From: an uncultured Clostridia bacterium
GTDB taxonomy: Bacteria; Bacillota; Clostridia; Christensenellales; Borkfalkiaceae
Direction of reading: 5' to 3'
DNA: 64,000 nt
Assembly: GCA_947053655.1 (NCBI GenBank)
Contig: CAMRTO010000002.1
Coordinates: forward strand, 25,279-89,278
Position 1 is the stretch's first letter; every line of letters begins with the position of its first letter. The notes beneath the pieces were generated by a model, which did no database searches, was not told the DNA's origin, and was given only the letters and a program-made list of their open reading frames with translations. Below, piece after piece: positions 25,722-32,751 of the stretch. The position numbers were made by a program, and so were the translations under genes.

Positions 25722-26066
25722 ATGGCAAAAAAGAGAACGACTACTTCGTCGGGTAACCGCGACATAGTTAAATTCTGTTCTTTCTGGGGCATGTCTATTG
25801 CCGCGTTGTTTTATATTTTCAGCGGCTTCATTAACTTTCTTATAAGCGTTATAAAAAGCTTGGACGGCACCAAAGCGGCAAACACGCTTTCAACCGTTTG
25901 CAACATTTTAACGTTGCTCGGCAATATAGCTATTATAATAGCAATTGCTTTGCCCGCTTGGCGCTATGTAAGCGGTAAAAGCAAAGGCTGGAAAGTATTC
26001 TATTGGATAATGCTTGTGGTTTTTGCTTTCGGCATAGTACTCGGAATGCTCGGCGGCATACTTTAA
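25722..26066 (+). CDS. Small three-helix membrane protein, unknown
   Basis: 114 residues. A basic N-terminus (AKKRTTTSSGNRD) is followed by three hydrophobic segments, about 22-47, 63-83 and 92-114. The last one is glycine-rich (GIVLGMLGGIL) and ends the protein. I do not recognise the family. It has its own promoter, a strong AAGGAGTG ribosome-binding site and a strong terminator, so it is a real, separately expressed gene. The neighbours give no hint about its job. Confidence 0.75.
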   Translation: MAKKRTTTSSGNRDIVKFCSFWGMSIAALFYIFSGFINFLISVIKSLDGTKAANTLSTVCNILTLLGNIAIIIAIALPAWRYVSGKSKGWKVFYWIMLVVFAFGIVLGMLGGIL

Positions 26067-26078
26067 TAATGCAAATTA

Positions 26079-26109
26079 AAAATTCCCCGTATATGCGGGG
26101 AATTTTTTT
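26079..26109 (+). terminator. Intrinsic terminator
   Basis: Stem AAATTCCCCG / CGGGGAATTT with loop TATATG, then a run of seven T. Confidence 0.9.
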
Positions 26110-26124
26110 ATGCCGCGCTTTTTC

Positions 26125-26153
26125 TTTACAAATAAAATTTAATATTTTATAAT
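26125..26153 (+). promoter_or_regulatory. Sigma-A promoter of der-plsY
   Basis: TTTACA (26125-26130), 17-base spacer, TATAAT (26148-26153). The leader is about 80 bases. It carries a GGAGG at 26217-26221, some 20 bases before the der ATG, plus a weaker AAAGG closer in. Confidence 0.78.
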
Positions 26154-26238
26154 ATTTGTGCGTTTAAAGTCGTTTATGCGTGTGAATAAACAATAAAATC
26201 CGCCGTAAAACGTTTCGGAGGATCGGTAAAGGTAAAAT

Positions 26239-27552
26239 ATGGCAAATCCTTTAATAGCTATAGTCGGCAGACCCAACGTGGGTAAAAGTACGTTTTTCAA
26301 CAAAGTCGCCGGAAGAAAAATTTCAATAACCGAGGACAAGCCCGGCGTAACGCGCGACAGACTTTACGCTGACGCGGAGTGGCGCGGCAAAGCGTTTTCC
26401 ATGGTGGATACGGGTGGTATAGAACTCCGCTCCGAAGATACCATGTGGAAAGAGATAAAAAAACAGGCGGAAGTGGCTATCGACACCGCGCAGGTAATTA
26501 TGCTTTTCGTCGACGGGCGCGAAGGTCTTACTTCTTCGGATTACGACGTGGCGGATATGCTTCGCCGCTCGAAAAAACCGGTAATACTGGTAGTCAATAA
26601 AATAGACGAATATTCCGAAGAAAAGGTATTTGAATTTTATTCATTGGGTCTGGGCGAGCCGTATCCTATTTCCGCAGAGCACGGCACTGGCATAGGCGAT
26701 TTGCTGGACGAGGCCGTCAGTTGGTTTGAAAAGGTAGATACTACCGAGGACGAAAGTATAAAAATTGCCGTTGTCGGTAAGCCCAACGCAGGCAAAAGCA
26801 GTCTTGTCAACAGGTTGCTTGGCTTCGAAAGGTCTATTGTTACCGATATTGCCGGCACTACCCGCGACGCGATTGACAGTAAATTTACTTTCAACGGCAC
26901 GGACTATACTATTATAGATACGGCGGGAATAAGAAAAAAGAGCAAAGTAGAGGACGATATAGAATATTATTCGGTAATGCGCGCGTTCGACGCCGTTCGC
27001 CGCGCGGACGTTTGCCTTCTCGTCGTCGACAGCGTGGACGGACTGACTGAGCAAGATACCAAAATTATCGGATACGTGCACGATCAGGGCAAGCCGTCCG
27101 TTATTGTAATGAACAAATGGGATCTTGTCGAAAAGGATACAAACACGATAAACAAGTTTGAAGACAAGCTTAAAGAAGATTTGAAATTCATGAGTTATTT
27201 CAAATCAGTTTATATTTCGGCTAAAACGGGACAGCGCGTCGAAAAGATACTCTCGATTGTAGGCGAGGTTTACGGACATTCGCGGCACCGCGTCGCCACA
27301 GGCACCTTGAACGACGTTATAGCCGACGCAGTGCGCTCTAACGAGCCGCCTTCATATAACGGTAAAAGATTGAAGGTTTATTACGCGTCGCAGGTTGCCG
27401 TCGCTCCGCCGACCATAGTGCTGTTTGTCAATAATTCAAATCTTCTGCATTTTTCTTATGAAAGATATTTGGAAAACGTGCTTAGGAAATCATTCGATTT
27501 CAGCGGCACGCCTATAAAAATTTTGACCAGGGAGAAAAGCGATCGCGCATGA
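26239..27552 (+). CDS. der: Ribosome assembly GTPase Der (EngA)
   Basis: Essential GTPase with two tandem G domains that helps mature the 50S subunit. G domain 1 has GRPNVGKST, DTGG and NKID; G domain 2 has GKPNAGKSS, DTAG and NKWD. The C-terminal KH-like domain ends the 437-residue chain, the normal length. Its last codons overlap the plsY start by four bases, so the pair forms an operon. Confidence 0.95.
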   Translation: MANPLIAIVGRPNVGKSTFFNKVAGRKISITEDKPGVTRDRLYADAEWRGKAFSMVDTGGIELRSEDTMWKEIKKQAEVAIDTAQVIMLFVDGREGLTSSDYDVADMLRRSKKPVILVVNKIDEYSEEKVFEFYSLGLGEPYPISAEHGTGIGDLLDEAVSWFEKVDTTEDESIKIAVVGKPNAGKSSLVNRLLGFERSIVTDIAGTTRDAIDSKFTFNGTDYTIIDTAGIRKKSKVEDDIEYYSVMRAFDAVRRADVCLLVVDSVDGLTEQDTKIIGYVHDQGKPSVIVMNKWDLVEKDTNTINKFEDKLKEDLKFMSYFKSVYISAKTGQRVEKILSIVGEVYGHSRHRVATGTLNDVIADAVRSNEPPSYNGKRLKVYYASQVAVAPPTIVLFVNNSNLLHFSYERYLENVLRKSFDFSGTPIKILTREKSDRA

Positions 27553-28265
27553 AAGAGTTTTACTTTTCTTCCGGTTGGTACTGGTTTTTGCTGGCGGCTG
27601 TTGCCTGCTATCTGATTGGCTGCTTTAATTTTGCCGTTATAATTTCGCATATTAAGAGGAAAGATATTCGCGGTATTGGCAGCGGAAACCCCGGTTCTAT
27701 GAACATGACGCGCACATTCGGACTTAAAGTCGGCGCAATCAATTTTTTCTGCGACCTTGTAAAGGGCGGCGTTCCCGCCGTCGCGGGATATTTCATTTTC
27801 AAGGATTATGTTTTTGCGGGTACCGATATTGCGGTATCCGATTTCGCCAGATATCTTTTCGGTTTTTTCGTTATTATAGGACATGTTTTTCCGGTTACCT
27901 TAAAATTCAAGGGCGGTAAAGGAATAGCGTCTACTATGGGGCTTTTTGCTTTCTCGCTCGCTTGCGAACAGTGGTGGTATTTTTTCATCGCGGCTGCAAT
28001 CCTTATAGGGGTTCTTCTGTATATAATTTTTACGGAATGGGGCTCTATGGGGTCTTTGATAGGCGTTGCGGCTTTAACAGTCTTTCAGGCGGTACTGTTT
28101 GTGTTGAGATACTCTGACGAGCTGACAAACGTCTGGTCGCTTCTCATGTTTGCGCTTTTGCTTGCGGTTGACTTTGTAACGTGGTTTGCCCACCGTACAA
28201 ACATTTATAAGCTTCTTGCGGGGGAAGAACACCATACTTCCGTAAGACGGAAAAAAAGAAGTTAA
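27549..28265 (+). CDS. plsY: Acyl-phosphate:glycerol-3-phosphate acyltransferase
   Basis: Integral membrane enzyme that puts the first acyl chain on glycerol-3-phosphate, using acyl phosphate from PlsX. The three conserved cytoplasmic motifs are visible: GSGNPGSMNMTRTFG, GHVFPVTLKFKGGKGIAST and a shortened third loop near WGSMGSLIG. 238 residues with five or more membrane segments; the C-terminal basic tail (RRKKRS) is slightly longer than usual. der-plsY is a common Firmicute pair. Confidence 0.93.
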   Translation: MKEFYFSSGWYWFLLAAVACYLIGCFNFAVIISHIKRKDIRGIGSGNPGSMNMTRTFGLKVGAINFFCDLVKGGVPAVAGYFIFKDYVFAGTDIAVSDFARYLFGFFVIIGHVFPVTLKFKGGKGIASTMGLFAFSLACEQWWYFFIAAAILIGVLLYIIFTEWGSMGSLIGVAALTVFQAVLFVLRYSDELTNVWSLLMFALLLAVDFVTWFAHRTNIYKLLAGEEHHTSVRRKKRS

Positions 28266-28335
28266 TAAATCAAAAGCGACGGGATTTACCGTAGTTCCCA
28301 TAGAGAATTTAGATAGGCCGCAGGATGCAGAGATT

Positions 28336-28364
28336 AAGGCGTGGCGTGAAACCACGCCTTTTTT
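28336..28364 (+). terminator. Intrinsic terminator after plsY
   Basis: Stem AAGGCGTGG / CCACGCCTT with a seven-base loop, then TTTTTT. The 70 bases between plsY and this hairpin show no recognisable feature. Confidence 0.88.
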
Positions 28365-28450
28365 GATGTTTATATTGCGTGGACGAACGAGGCTAATTGT
28401 AGCCTAATGAGATATAGATATGTTTTAAATATCCCGCAAAATTCAATCGG

Positions 28451-28479
28451 TTGCGTTCTTTTATTTTTCGTGATATAAT
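28451..28479 (+). promoter_or_regulatory. Sigma-A promoter of the P-loop kinase gene
   Basis: TTGCGT (28451-28456), 17-base spacer, TATAAT (28474-28479). Leader of about 28 bases with GCGGAGAG before the ATG. Confidence 0.78.
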
Positions 28480-28513
28480 GATTGTACGATAAACAGTAAT
28501 TTAGCGGAGAGTA

Positions 28514-29026
28514 ATGATAGTTTTAATTGCGGGAACAACTCATACGGGGAAGACCTTATTGGCACAAAAATTGTTGGAAAAGTATAAATTTCCGTATCTT
28601 TCTATTGACCACTTAAAAATGGGTTTGATAAGAAGCAATCAAACTACAATAAGCGTAACCGATGACAAAAAACTAACGCCGTATTTATGGACGATAATTA
28701 AAGAAATAATCAAAACGACAATAGAAAACGGACAAAATCTTATTGTGGAAGGTTGTTACATACCATTTGATTGGGCAAAAGATTTTAATAAAGAGTATTT
28801 GTTGCACATCAAATACTATTGCTTAATTATGAGCAAAAACTATATACAAAAGCATTTTTCCGATATTTTAGCAAATGAAAGTATAGTTGAACAAAGGCTT
28901 ACAAGCGGCGATTTGGTACAGGAAAATCTTATTAAAGAAAACGAAAGCAATTTACAAATGAGCAAAAAATATGGACTAAACTACATTTTGATAGATACGG
29001 AATATAAAGTTGATATTAACTTATAA
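28514..29026 (+). CDS. P-loop kinase-like protein, substrate unknown
   Basis: 170 residues. The N-terminus has a strand and Walker A loop, IAGTTHTGKTLLAQKL, then a short IDHLKMG segment and the strand LIVEGCYIPFDW, the layout of small nucleotide or metabolite kinases. A helical stretch with QRLTSGDL could be the lid. I cannot assign a substrate. The gene is clearly AT-richer than all its neighbours, with many AAA, ATA and TTA codons, and stands alone between two terminators with its own promoter. This suggests recent transfer. Confidence 0.7.
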   Translation: MIVLIAGTTHTGKTLLAQKLLEKYKFPYLSIDHLKMGLIRSNQTTISVTDDKKLTPYLWTIIKEIIKTTIENGQNLIVEGCYIPFDWAKDFNKEYLLHIKYYCLIMSKNYIQKHFSDILANESIVEQRLTSGDLVQENLIKENESNLQMSKKYGLNYILIDTEYKVDINL

Positions 29027-29059
29027 ATTTCAATTTATTTTTCTAAATAGTTTGTAGTA

Positions 29060-29095
29060 AAAAGCTCTCGAACATATCGTTCGAGAGCTTTTGTC
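29060..29095. terminator. Bidirectional terminator hairpin
   Basis: Fourteen-base stem AAAAGCTCTCGAAC / GTTCGAGAGCTTTT with a five-base loop. It ends in TTTTG on the plus strand and TTTT plus a mixed tail on the minus strand, between convergent genes. Confidence 0.82.
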
Positions 29096-29184
29096 TTCGC
29101 TTGAAAGTGCAACTCTTAATAATTCGGTTTTTTAATTCCCTACGGGAAGTGCGCATTACCCGTCGTTTTTTTTGTGTTTTGTTT

Positions 29185-29667
29185 TTATTTCTTTTTGTCG
29201 TCTTTGTCGTTGTTTTCTTTGGATTTTATGGTGTACTCTATCGCCGTATTCGCCTTGCACAGTTCGTTTATAAATTCGTCGTACCAATCTTCTTTTACGA
29301 CAATTACAATAAATCCGTTGTTTTTGAAAAACACGCTCAGTTTATTTGTGGTGCGGTCTAAAATTACGGAGCTGATATCTTCCGTCTTATATTTGCTTTT
29401 AATTATGCCGAAGCTTGTCGTTAATATATTTCCGTCTATGCGGTAGTAAGAGCTTACAAGCAGGCTGATTAAAATAACCAGCAAAATCGCGGGGATAAGG
29501 TAAAGAAGAACAAATCTTATAATAGGATATACCGGATACGGTTCGGCGGCAATGTCGCTGACTATTACGGAGTATGTGTTGACACCGAGGCCTATTACGC
29601 ACAGGGCAATTCCGATATAAATAAATGCAGTCGTAAGGCGCGTAAATCTGTATTTGAAAGTTTTCAT
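29185..29667 (-). CDS. Membrane protein with bacterial PH-like domain
   Basis: 160 residues. Two membrane helices (about 12-30 and 46-70) are followed by a soluble part that starts SYYRIDGNILTTSFGIIKSKYKTEDISSV, the pattern of small bacterial PH-like domains in the YcxB/YdbT style. The C-terminus is a charged tail (SKENNDKDDKKK). Function is unknown. Its promoter is six bases before the ATG and there is no Shine-Dalgarno, so the message is probably leaderless, like that of the divergent hydratase gene. Confidence 0.72.
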   Translation of the reverse strand: MKTFKYRFTRLTTAFIYIGIALCVIGLGVNTYSVIVSDIAAEPYPVYPIIRFVLLYLIPAILLVILISLLVSSYYRIDGNILTTSFGIIKSKYKTEDISSVILDRTTNKLSVFFKNNGFIVIVVKEDWYDEFINELCKANTAIEYTIKSKENNDKDDKKK

Positions 29668-29673
29668 AATTCA

Positions 29674-29702
29674 ATTATACTTTTATTGTTTGCAAAATGC
29701 AA
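29674..29702 (-). promoter_or_regulatory. Sigma-A promoter, leaderless, of the PH-domain gene
   Basis: Minus strand -35 TTGCAT (29702-29697), 17-base spacer, -10 TATAAT (29679-29674), then TGAATT and the ATG at 29667. Confidence 0.8.
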
Positions 29703-29740
29703 GAAATTTTTGCCGTTTGCGTTTTTTGCGGGTCAATCTG

Positions 29741-29769
29741 TTGAATATTTGCTGCTATTAATGTAAAAT
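29741..29769 (+). promoter_or_regulatory. Sigma-A promoter, leaderless, of the hydratase gene
   Basis: TTGAAT (29741-29746), 17-base spacer, TAAAAT (29764-29769), then AAAAAT and the ATG at 29776. The -35 boxes of the two divergent promoters are about 40 bases apart. Confidence 0.8.
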
Positions 29770-29775
29770 AAAAAT

Positions 29776-32004
29776 ATGATAAAGTTAATAAACGGCGGGG
29801 TTTACTGTATAGACGGTAAACTTACGGAAGAAAAAAATACGCTTACCGATGCTGATAAACGGTCGGCGGCAAAAAATACGCTTGCATACGGCGTGTTGGA
29901 AGCTCACAATAAGGGCGACGCGGAAAATTTGAAAATTTCTTTCGATGCTCTCGTTTCCCATGACATTACCTATGTGGGAATAATTCAGACCGCGAAGGCT
30001 TCGGGACTGGAAGAATTCCCGTTGCCGTACACGCTTACCAACTGCCACAATTCGCTTTGCGCTGTGGGCGGTACGGTAAACGCTGACGACCACGCTTTCG
30101 GTTTTTCCGCGGCAAAAAAATACGGCGGCAATTACGTGCCGCCGCATATTGCCGTAATCCATCAGTACATGCGCGAGATGCAGGCGCGGTGCGGCGCCAT
30201 GATACTCGGTTCGGACAGTCACACGCGTTACGGCGCGCTGGGCACTTTGGCTGTCGGCGAGGGGGGGCCGGAGCTGGTTAAACAGTTGTTGCGTCAAACC
30301 TACGACATTAAACGTCCCGAAGTTATTGCGGTTTACCTGACGGGAAAACCGCGTAAAGGCGTAGGTCCGCACGACGTGGCTATCGCCTTGGTCGGCGCCG
30401 TTTTTAAAAATTCGTTCGTAAAAAATAAAATTTTGGAATTCATCGGCCCGGGGATAGGAAATCTGTCAATGGATTTCCGTTGCGGCATAGACGTTATGAC
30501 TACCGAAACGGCGTGCCTTTCAAGTATATGGGAAACGGACGGAATAACAGAAGAATTTTTTGCCCTGCACGGCAGAGCCGCGGATTATAAGCAAATGAAA
30601 GCGGGTAAAACCGCCTATTACGACGGCGCCGTCGTAATAGATTTATCCAAAATCGAACCTATGATAGCGCTTCCTTTTCATCCGTCGAATGCGTTTACGC
30701 TCAAACATTTCATAGATAACGCCGCCGATATACTTTACGAAGCGGAAAAAGCGGGGAACAAGCTTTTAAAGGGCGGCGGTTTCGGCTTGCGCGATAAAAT
30801 CAAAAACGGAAAAGTCCTCGTAAATCAGGGGATAATCGCCGGCTGTGCGGGCGGCAGTTATGAAAATTTAGCCGAGGCCTGTAAAATATTGCGCGGCAAA
30901 AGCTGCGGCTGCGGCGAGTTCGAGCTTAGCGTCTATCCGCAAAGTCAACCCGTTTACAAGTGCCTTTCGGACAACGGATACATTTCGCCGCTTGTAAGTT
31001 CCGGCGCAATAATAAAAACTGCTTTTTGCGGTCCGTGCTTCGGCGCCGGCGACACGCCCGCCAATAACGGGCTTTCGGTCCGTCACGTCACCCGCAATTT
31101 CGAAAACAGGGAAGGCTCGAAGCCGACGGAGGGACAGCTTTCCGCTGTCGCGTTGATGGATGCCCGTTCTATCGCGGCTACGGCGGCGAACGGAGGCGTT
31201 CTGACTCCCGCGACGGAAACGGACTTCGACGGCAATATTAAAAAATATTATTTTGATAAAACTATATACGAAAACCGCGTGTATTGCGGCTACGGAAAAC
31301 CTAAGCCTGACGAACAATTGGTATACGGTCCGAATATTGCCGATTGGCCTCAACAGGTTGCGCTCGGTAAAAATCTTCTTTTGAAAATAGTAAGCGTTTT
31401 GTCAGATTCCGTAACGACCACGGACGAGCTTATTCCCTCGGGCGAAACCTCGTCTTACCGTTCCAATCCTTTAAAGCTTGCCAAATTTGCTCTTTCAAGA
31501 AAGGACCCCGACTATGTAATGCGCGCGGAAAGCGTAAAGGCGGAGGAGTCGGAGCGAAGGAGTAGCGGCAAGCTTCCCGAAAGCGTGCTTAAAGAAATAA
31601 ACTTCATTCCGCCCGCAGACACGCTTTACGGCAGTTGTATCGCGGCGCGTCGTCCTGGCGACGGTTCCGCAAGGGAACAGGCGGCGTCATGTCAAAGGGT
31701 GCTTGGCGGCATTGCGAATATTGCGGAGGCGTATGCGACAAAACGCTACCGTTCCAACCTTATAAACTGGGGCATGTTGCCGTTTACGTGCAGGGAGTTA
31801 AATTTTAAAACGGGAGATTATATCTATATCGAAGATATTTTAGATACTGTGCTCAAAGGCGACGGTTACGTCAAGGCAAAGCGCATATCGGAAGGAAATA
31901 CGCAAAACGTAGTTCTCGGACTGTTTCCTTTGACCGACAAGGAAAGGGAGATAATCGCGTCTGGCTGTCTTATCAATTATTATAAAAACAAAACGGCACA
32001 GTGA
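29776..32004 (+). CDS. Aconitase-superfamily hydratase (YbhJ-like)
   Basis: 742-residue single-chain member of the aconitase superfamily. The three cysteines expected to bind the [4Fe-4S] cluster are C357 (AGCAGGSYENL), C418 and C421 (FCGPCFGAGDTP), spaced as in true aconitases. LGSDSHTRYGALGTLAVGEGG is a clear aconitase motif. The swivel domain near the C-terminus has INWGMLPFT. It is closest in style to the uncharacterised YbhJ group, not to AcnA or AcnB, so the substrate is open. No other TCA-cycle gene is nearby. No ribosome-binding site is present, and the -10 box lies six bases before the ATG. Confidence 0.82.
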   Translation: MIKLINGGVYCIDGKLTEEKNTLTDADKRSAAKNTLAYGVLEAHNKGDAENLKISFDALVSHDITYVGIIQTAKASGLEEFPLPYTLTNCHNSLCAVGGTVNADDHAFGFSAAKKYGGNYVPPHIAVIHQYMREMQARCGAMILGSDSHTRYGALGTLAVGEGGPELVKQLLRQTYDIKRPEVIAVYLTGKPRKGVGPHDVAIALVGAVFKNSFVKNKILEFIGPGIGNLSMDFRCGIDVMTTETACLSSIWETDGITEEFFALHGRAADYKQMKAGKTAYYDGAVVIDLSKIEPMIALPFHPSNAFTLKHFIDNAADILYEAEKAGNKLLKGGGFGLRDKIKNGKVLVNQGIIAGCAGGSYENLAEACKILRGKSCGCGEFELSVYPQSQPVYKCLSDNGYISPLVSSGAIIKTAFCGPCFGAGDTPANNGLSVRHVTRNFENREGSKPTEGQLSAVALMDARSIAATAANGGVLTPATETDFDGNIKKYYFDKTIYENRVYCGYGKPKPDEQLVYGPNIADWPQQVALGKNLLLKIVSVLSDSVTTTDELIPSGETSSYRSNPLKLAKFALSRKDPDYVMRAESVKAEESERRSSGKLPESVLKEINFIPPADTLYGSCIAARRPGDGSAREQAASCQRVLGGIANIAEAYATKRYRSNLINWGMLPFTCRELNFKTGDYIYIEDILDTVLKGDGYVKAKRISEGNTQNVVLGLFPLTDKEREIIASGCLINYYKNKTAQ

Positions 32005-32022
32005 AGTGCCGTTTTGTTTTTT
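31990..32022 (+). terminator. Terminator overlapping the hydratase stop codon
   Basis: Stem AAAACGGCAC / GTGCCGTTTT with loop AGTGAA; the TGA stop lies in the loop. GTTTTTT follows. Confidence 0.87.
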
Positions 32023-32326
32023 ACGGTTTTACGGGGATAGGTTTTTGTCCGTTGCCGACGCGCGGTATTCGGCGTAAATCGGGCGGGGCATTTTCGCCGC
32101 GGCGCGGCTTTCTCGGTATGCGCGGTCTTACAAGCGGCTCGCGCGGAGCTTCCTCTGTATTTTCTTCCGGTGCTTCTTGTGGTTTTTCTGTTTCCTGCGG
32201 AAGTTCTTCTATCAGTCCGTAGGGCTTTTCGTCCCGTTCGGTTTTGGTTTTATCCGTCGTACATCCTGCCGCGCACATTGCGCTGGCGGCTATAAGGGAA
32301 GCGATTATAAACAAAACTTTTTTCAT
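32021..32326 (-). CDS. Small proline-rich lipoprotein
   Basis: 101 residues on the minus strand. It has a lipoprotein signal with lipobox ending MCAAGC, then a low-complexity mature part rich in Pro, Glu and Arg (PQETEKPQEAPEENTEEAP, PRIPRKPRRGENAPP). It looks like an extended surface linker without a folded domain. No family is recognised. A small palindrome CATACTACCAGTATG overlaps its start codon, and no strong ribosome-binding site is visible. The signal peptide supports a real gene. Confidence 0.65.
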   Translation of the reverse strand: MKKVLFIIASLIAASAMCAAGCTTDKTKTERDEKPYGLIEELPQETEKPQEAPEENTEEAPREPLVRPRIPRKPRRGENAPPDLRRIPRVGNGQKPIPVKP

Positions 32327-32352
32327 ACTACCAGTATGTTTTATTTTTTTGC

Positions 32353-32381
32353 TTGTATTCGTCTAAAATCTGTGTTATAAT
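32353..32381 (+). promoter_or_regulatory. Sigma-A promoter of the TM1266-ABC operon
   Basis: TTGTAT (32353-32358), 17-base spacer, TATAAT (32376-32381). Predicted start near 32388, giving a leader of about 105 bases. Confidence 0.8.
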
Positions 32382-32387
32382 CTTTTT

Positions 32388-32492
32388 ATCCTGAATTTAA
32401 AGGGTATCCTGAAAGTGAAGGGCTTAATAAAGTATCGTTGCAAGGCGATACCGTTTTGCCGTTTCCTTTCTGTTATCGGGAGGAATTTTTTT
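32388..32492 (+). promoter_or_regulatory. Structured leader with two competing hairpins
   Basis: GTATCG (32432-32437) can pair with CGATAC (32446-32451). The CGATA of the second strand can instead pair with TATCG (32474-32478), directly before the GGAGG (32479-32483) of the TM1266 gene. A TATCCTGAA direct repeat lies at the leader's start. It matches no riboswitch class I know; it is a possible translation control element. Confidence 0.4.
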
Positions 32493-32741
32493 ATGTCGGA
32501 AAACAGGCTTGCGGTAATAAGCATCATTGTAGAAAATCGTGAAAGCAGTCCGCAAATAAACGCGTTGCTTTCGGATTTCGGTAATTATATTGTCGGAAGA
32601 ATGGGAATACCTTACAAGGAAAAAAAGGTAGCCGTTCTGTGCGTTGTAATCGACGCGCCAGCGGAAATAATAAACACGCTTACGGGCAGAATAGGCATGC
32701 TGTCCGGCGTTGCCGCAAAGACGGTAATGTCAAAGCGTTAA
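32493..32741 (+). CDS. TM1266-family iron-only hydrogenase system regulator
   Basis: 82-residue ACT-like protein of the TM1266 family, annotated as a putative regulator of [FeFe]-hydrogenase systems because of gene neighbourhood. MSENRLAVISIIVENRES, INALLSDFGNYIVGRMG, VAVLCVVIDAP and GRIGMLSGVAAK match the family along its length. The start is ATG 32493 behind GGGAGGAA; an upstream in-frame GTG at 32415 would add 26 residues unlike the family. It is first in an operon with a three-gene ABC importer, so it may sense what that importer brings in. No hydrogenase gene lies in the window. Confidence 0.85.
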   Translation: MSENRLAVISIIVENRESSPQINALLSDFGNYIVGRMGIPYKEKKVAVLCVVIDAPAEIINTLTGRIGMLSGVAAKTVMSKR

Positions 32742-32751
32742 AGGAGTCGTT

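Noticed and set aside
32415..32492. GTG extension of the TM1266-like protein
   Set aside because: The 26 added residues do not fit the roughly 80-residue family; GGGAGGAA points to ATG 32493.
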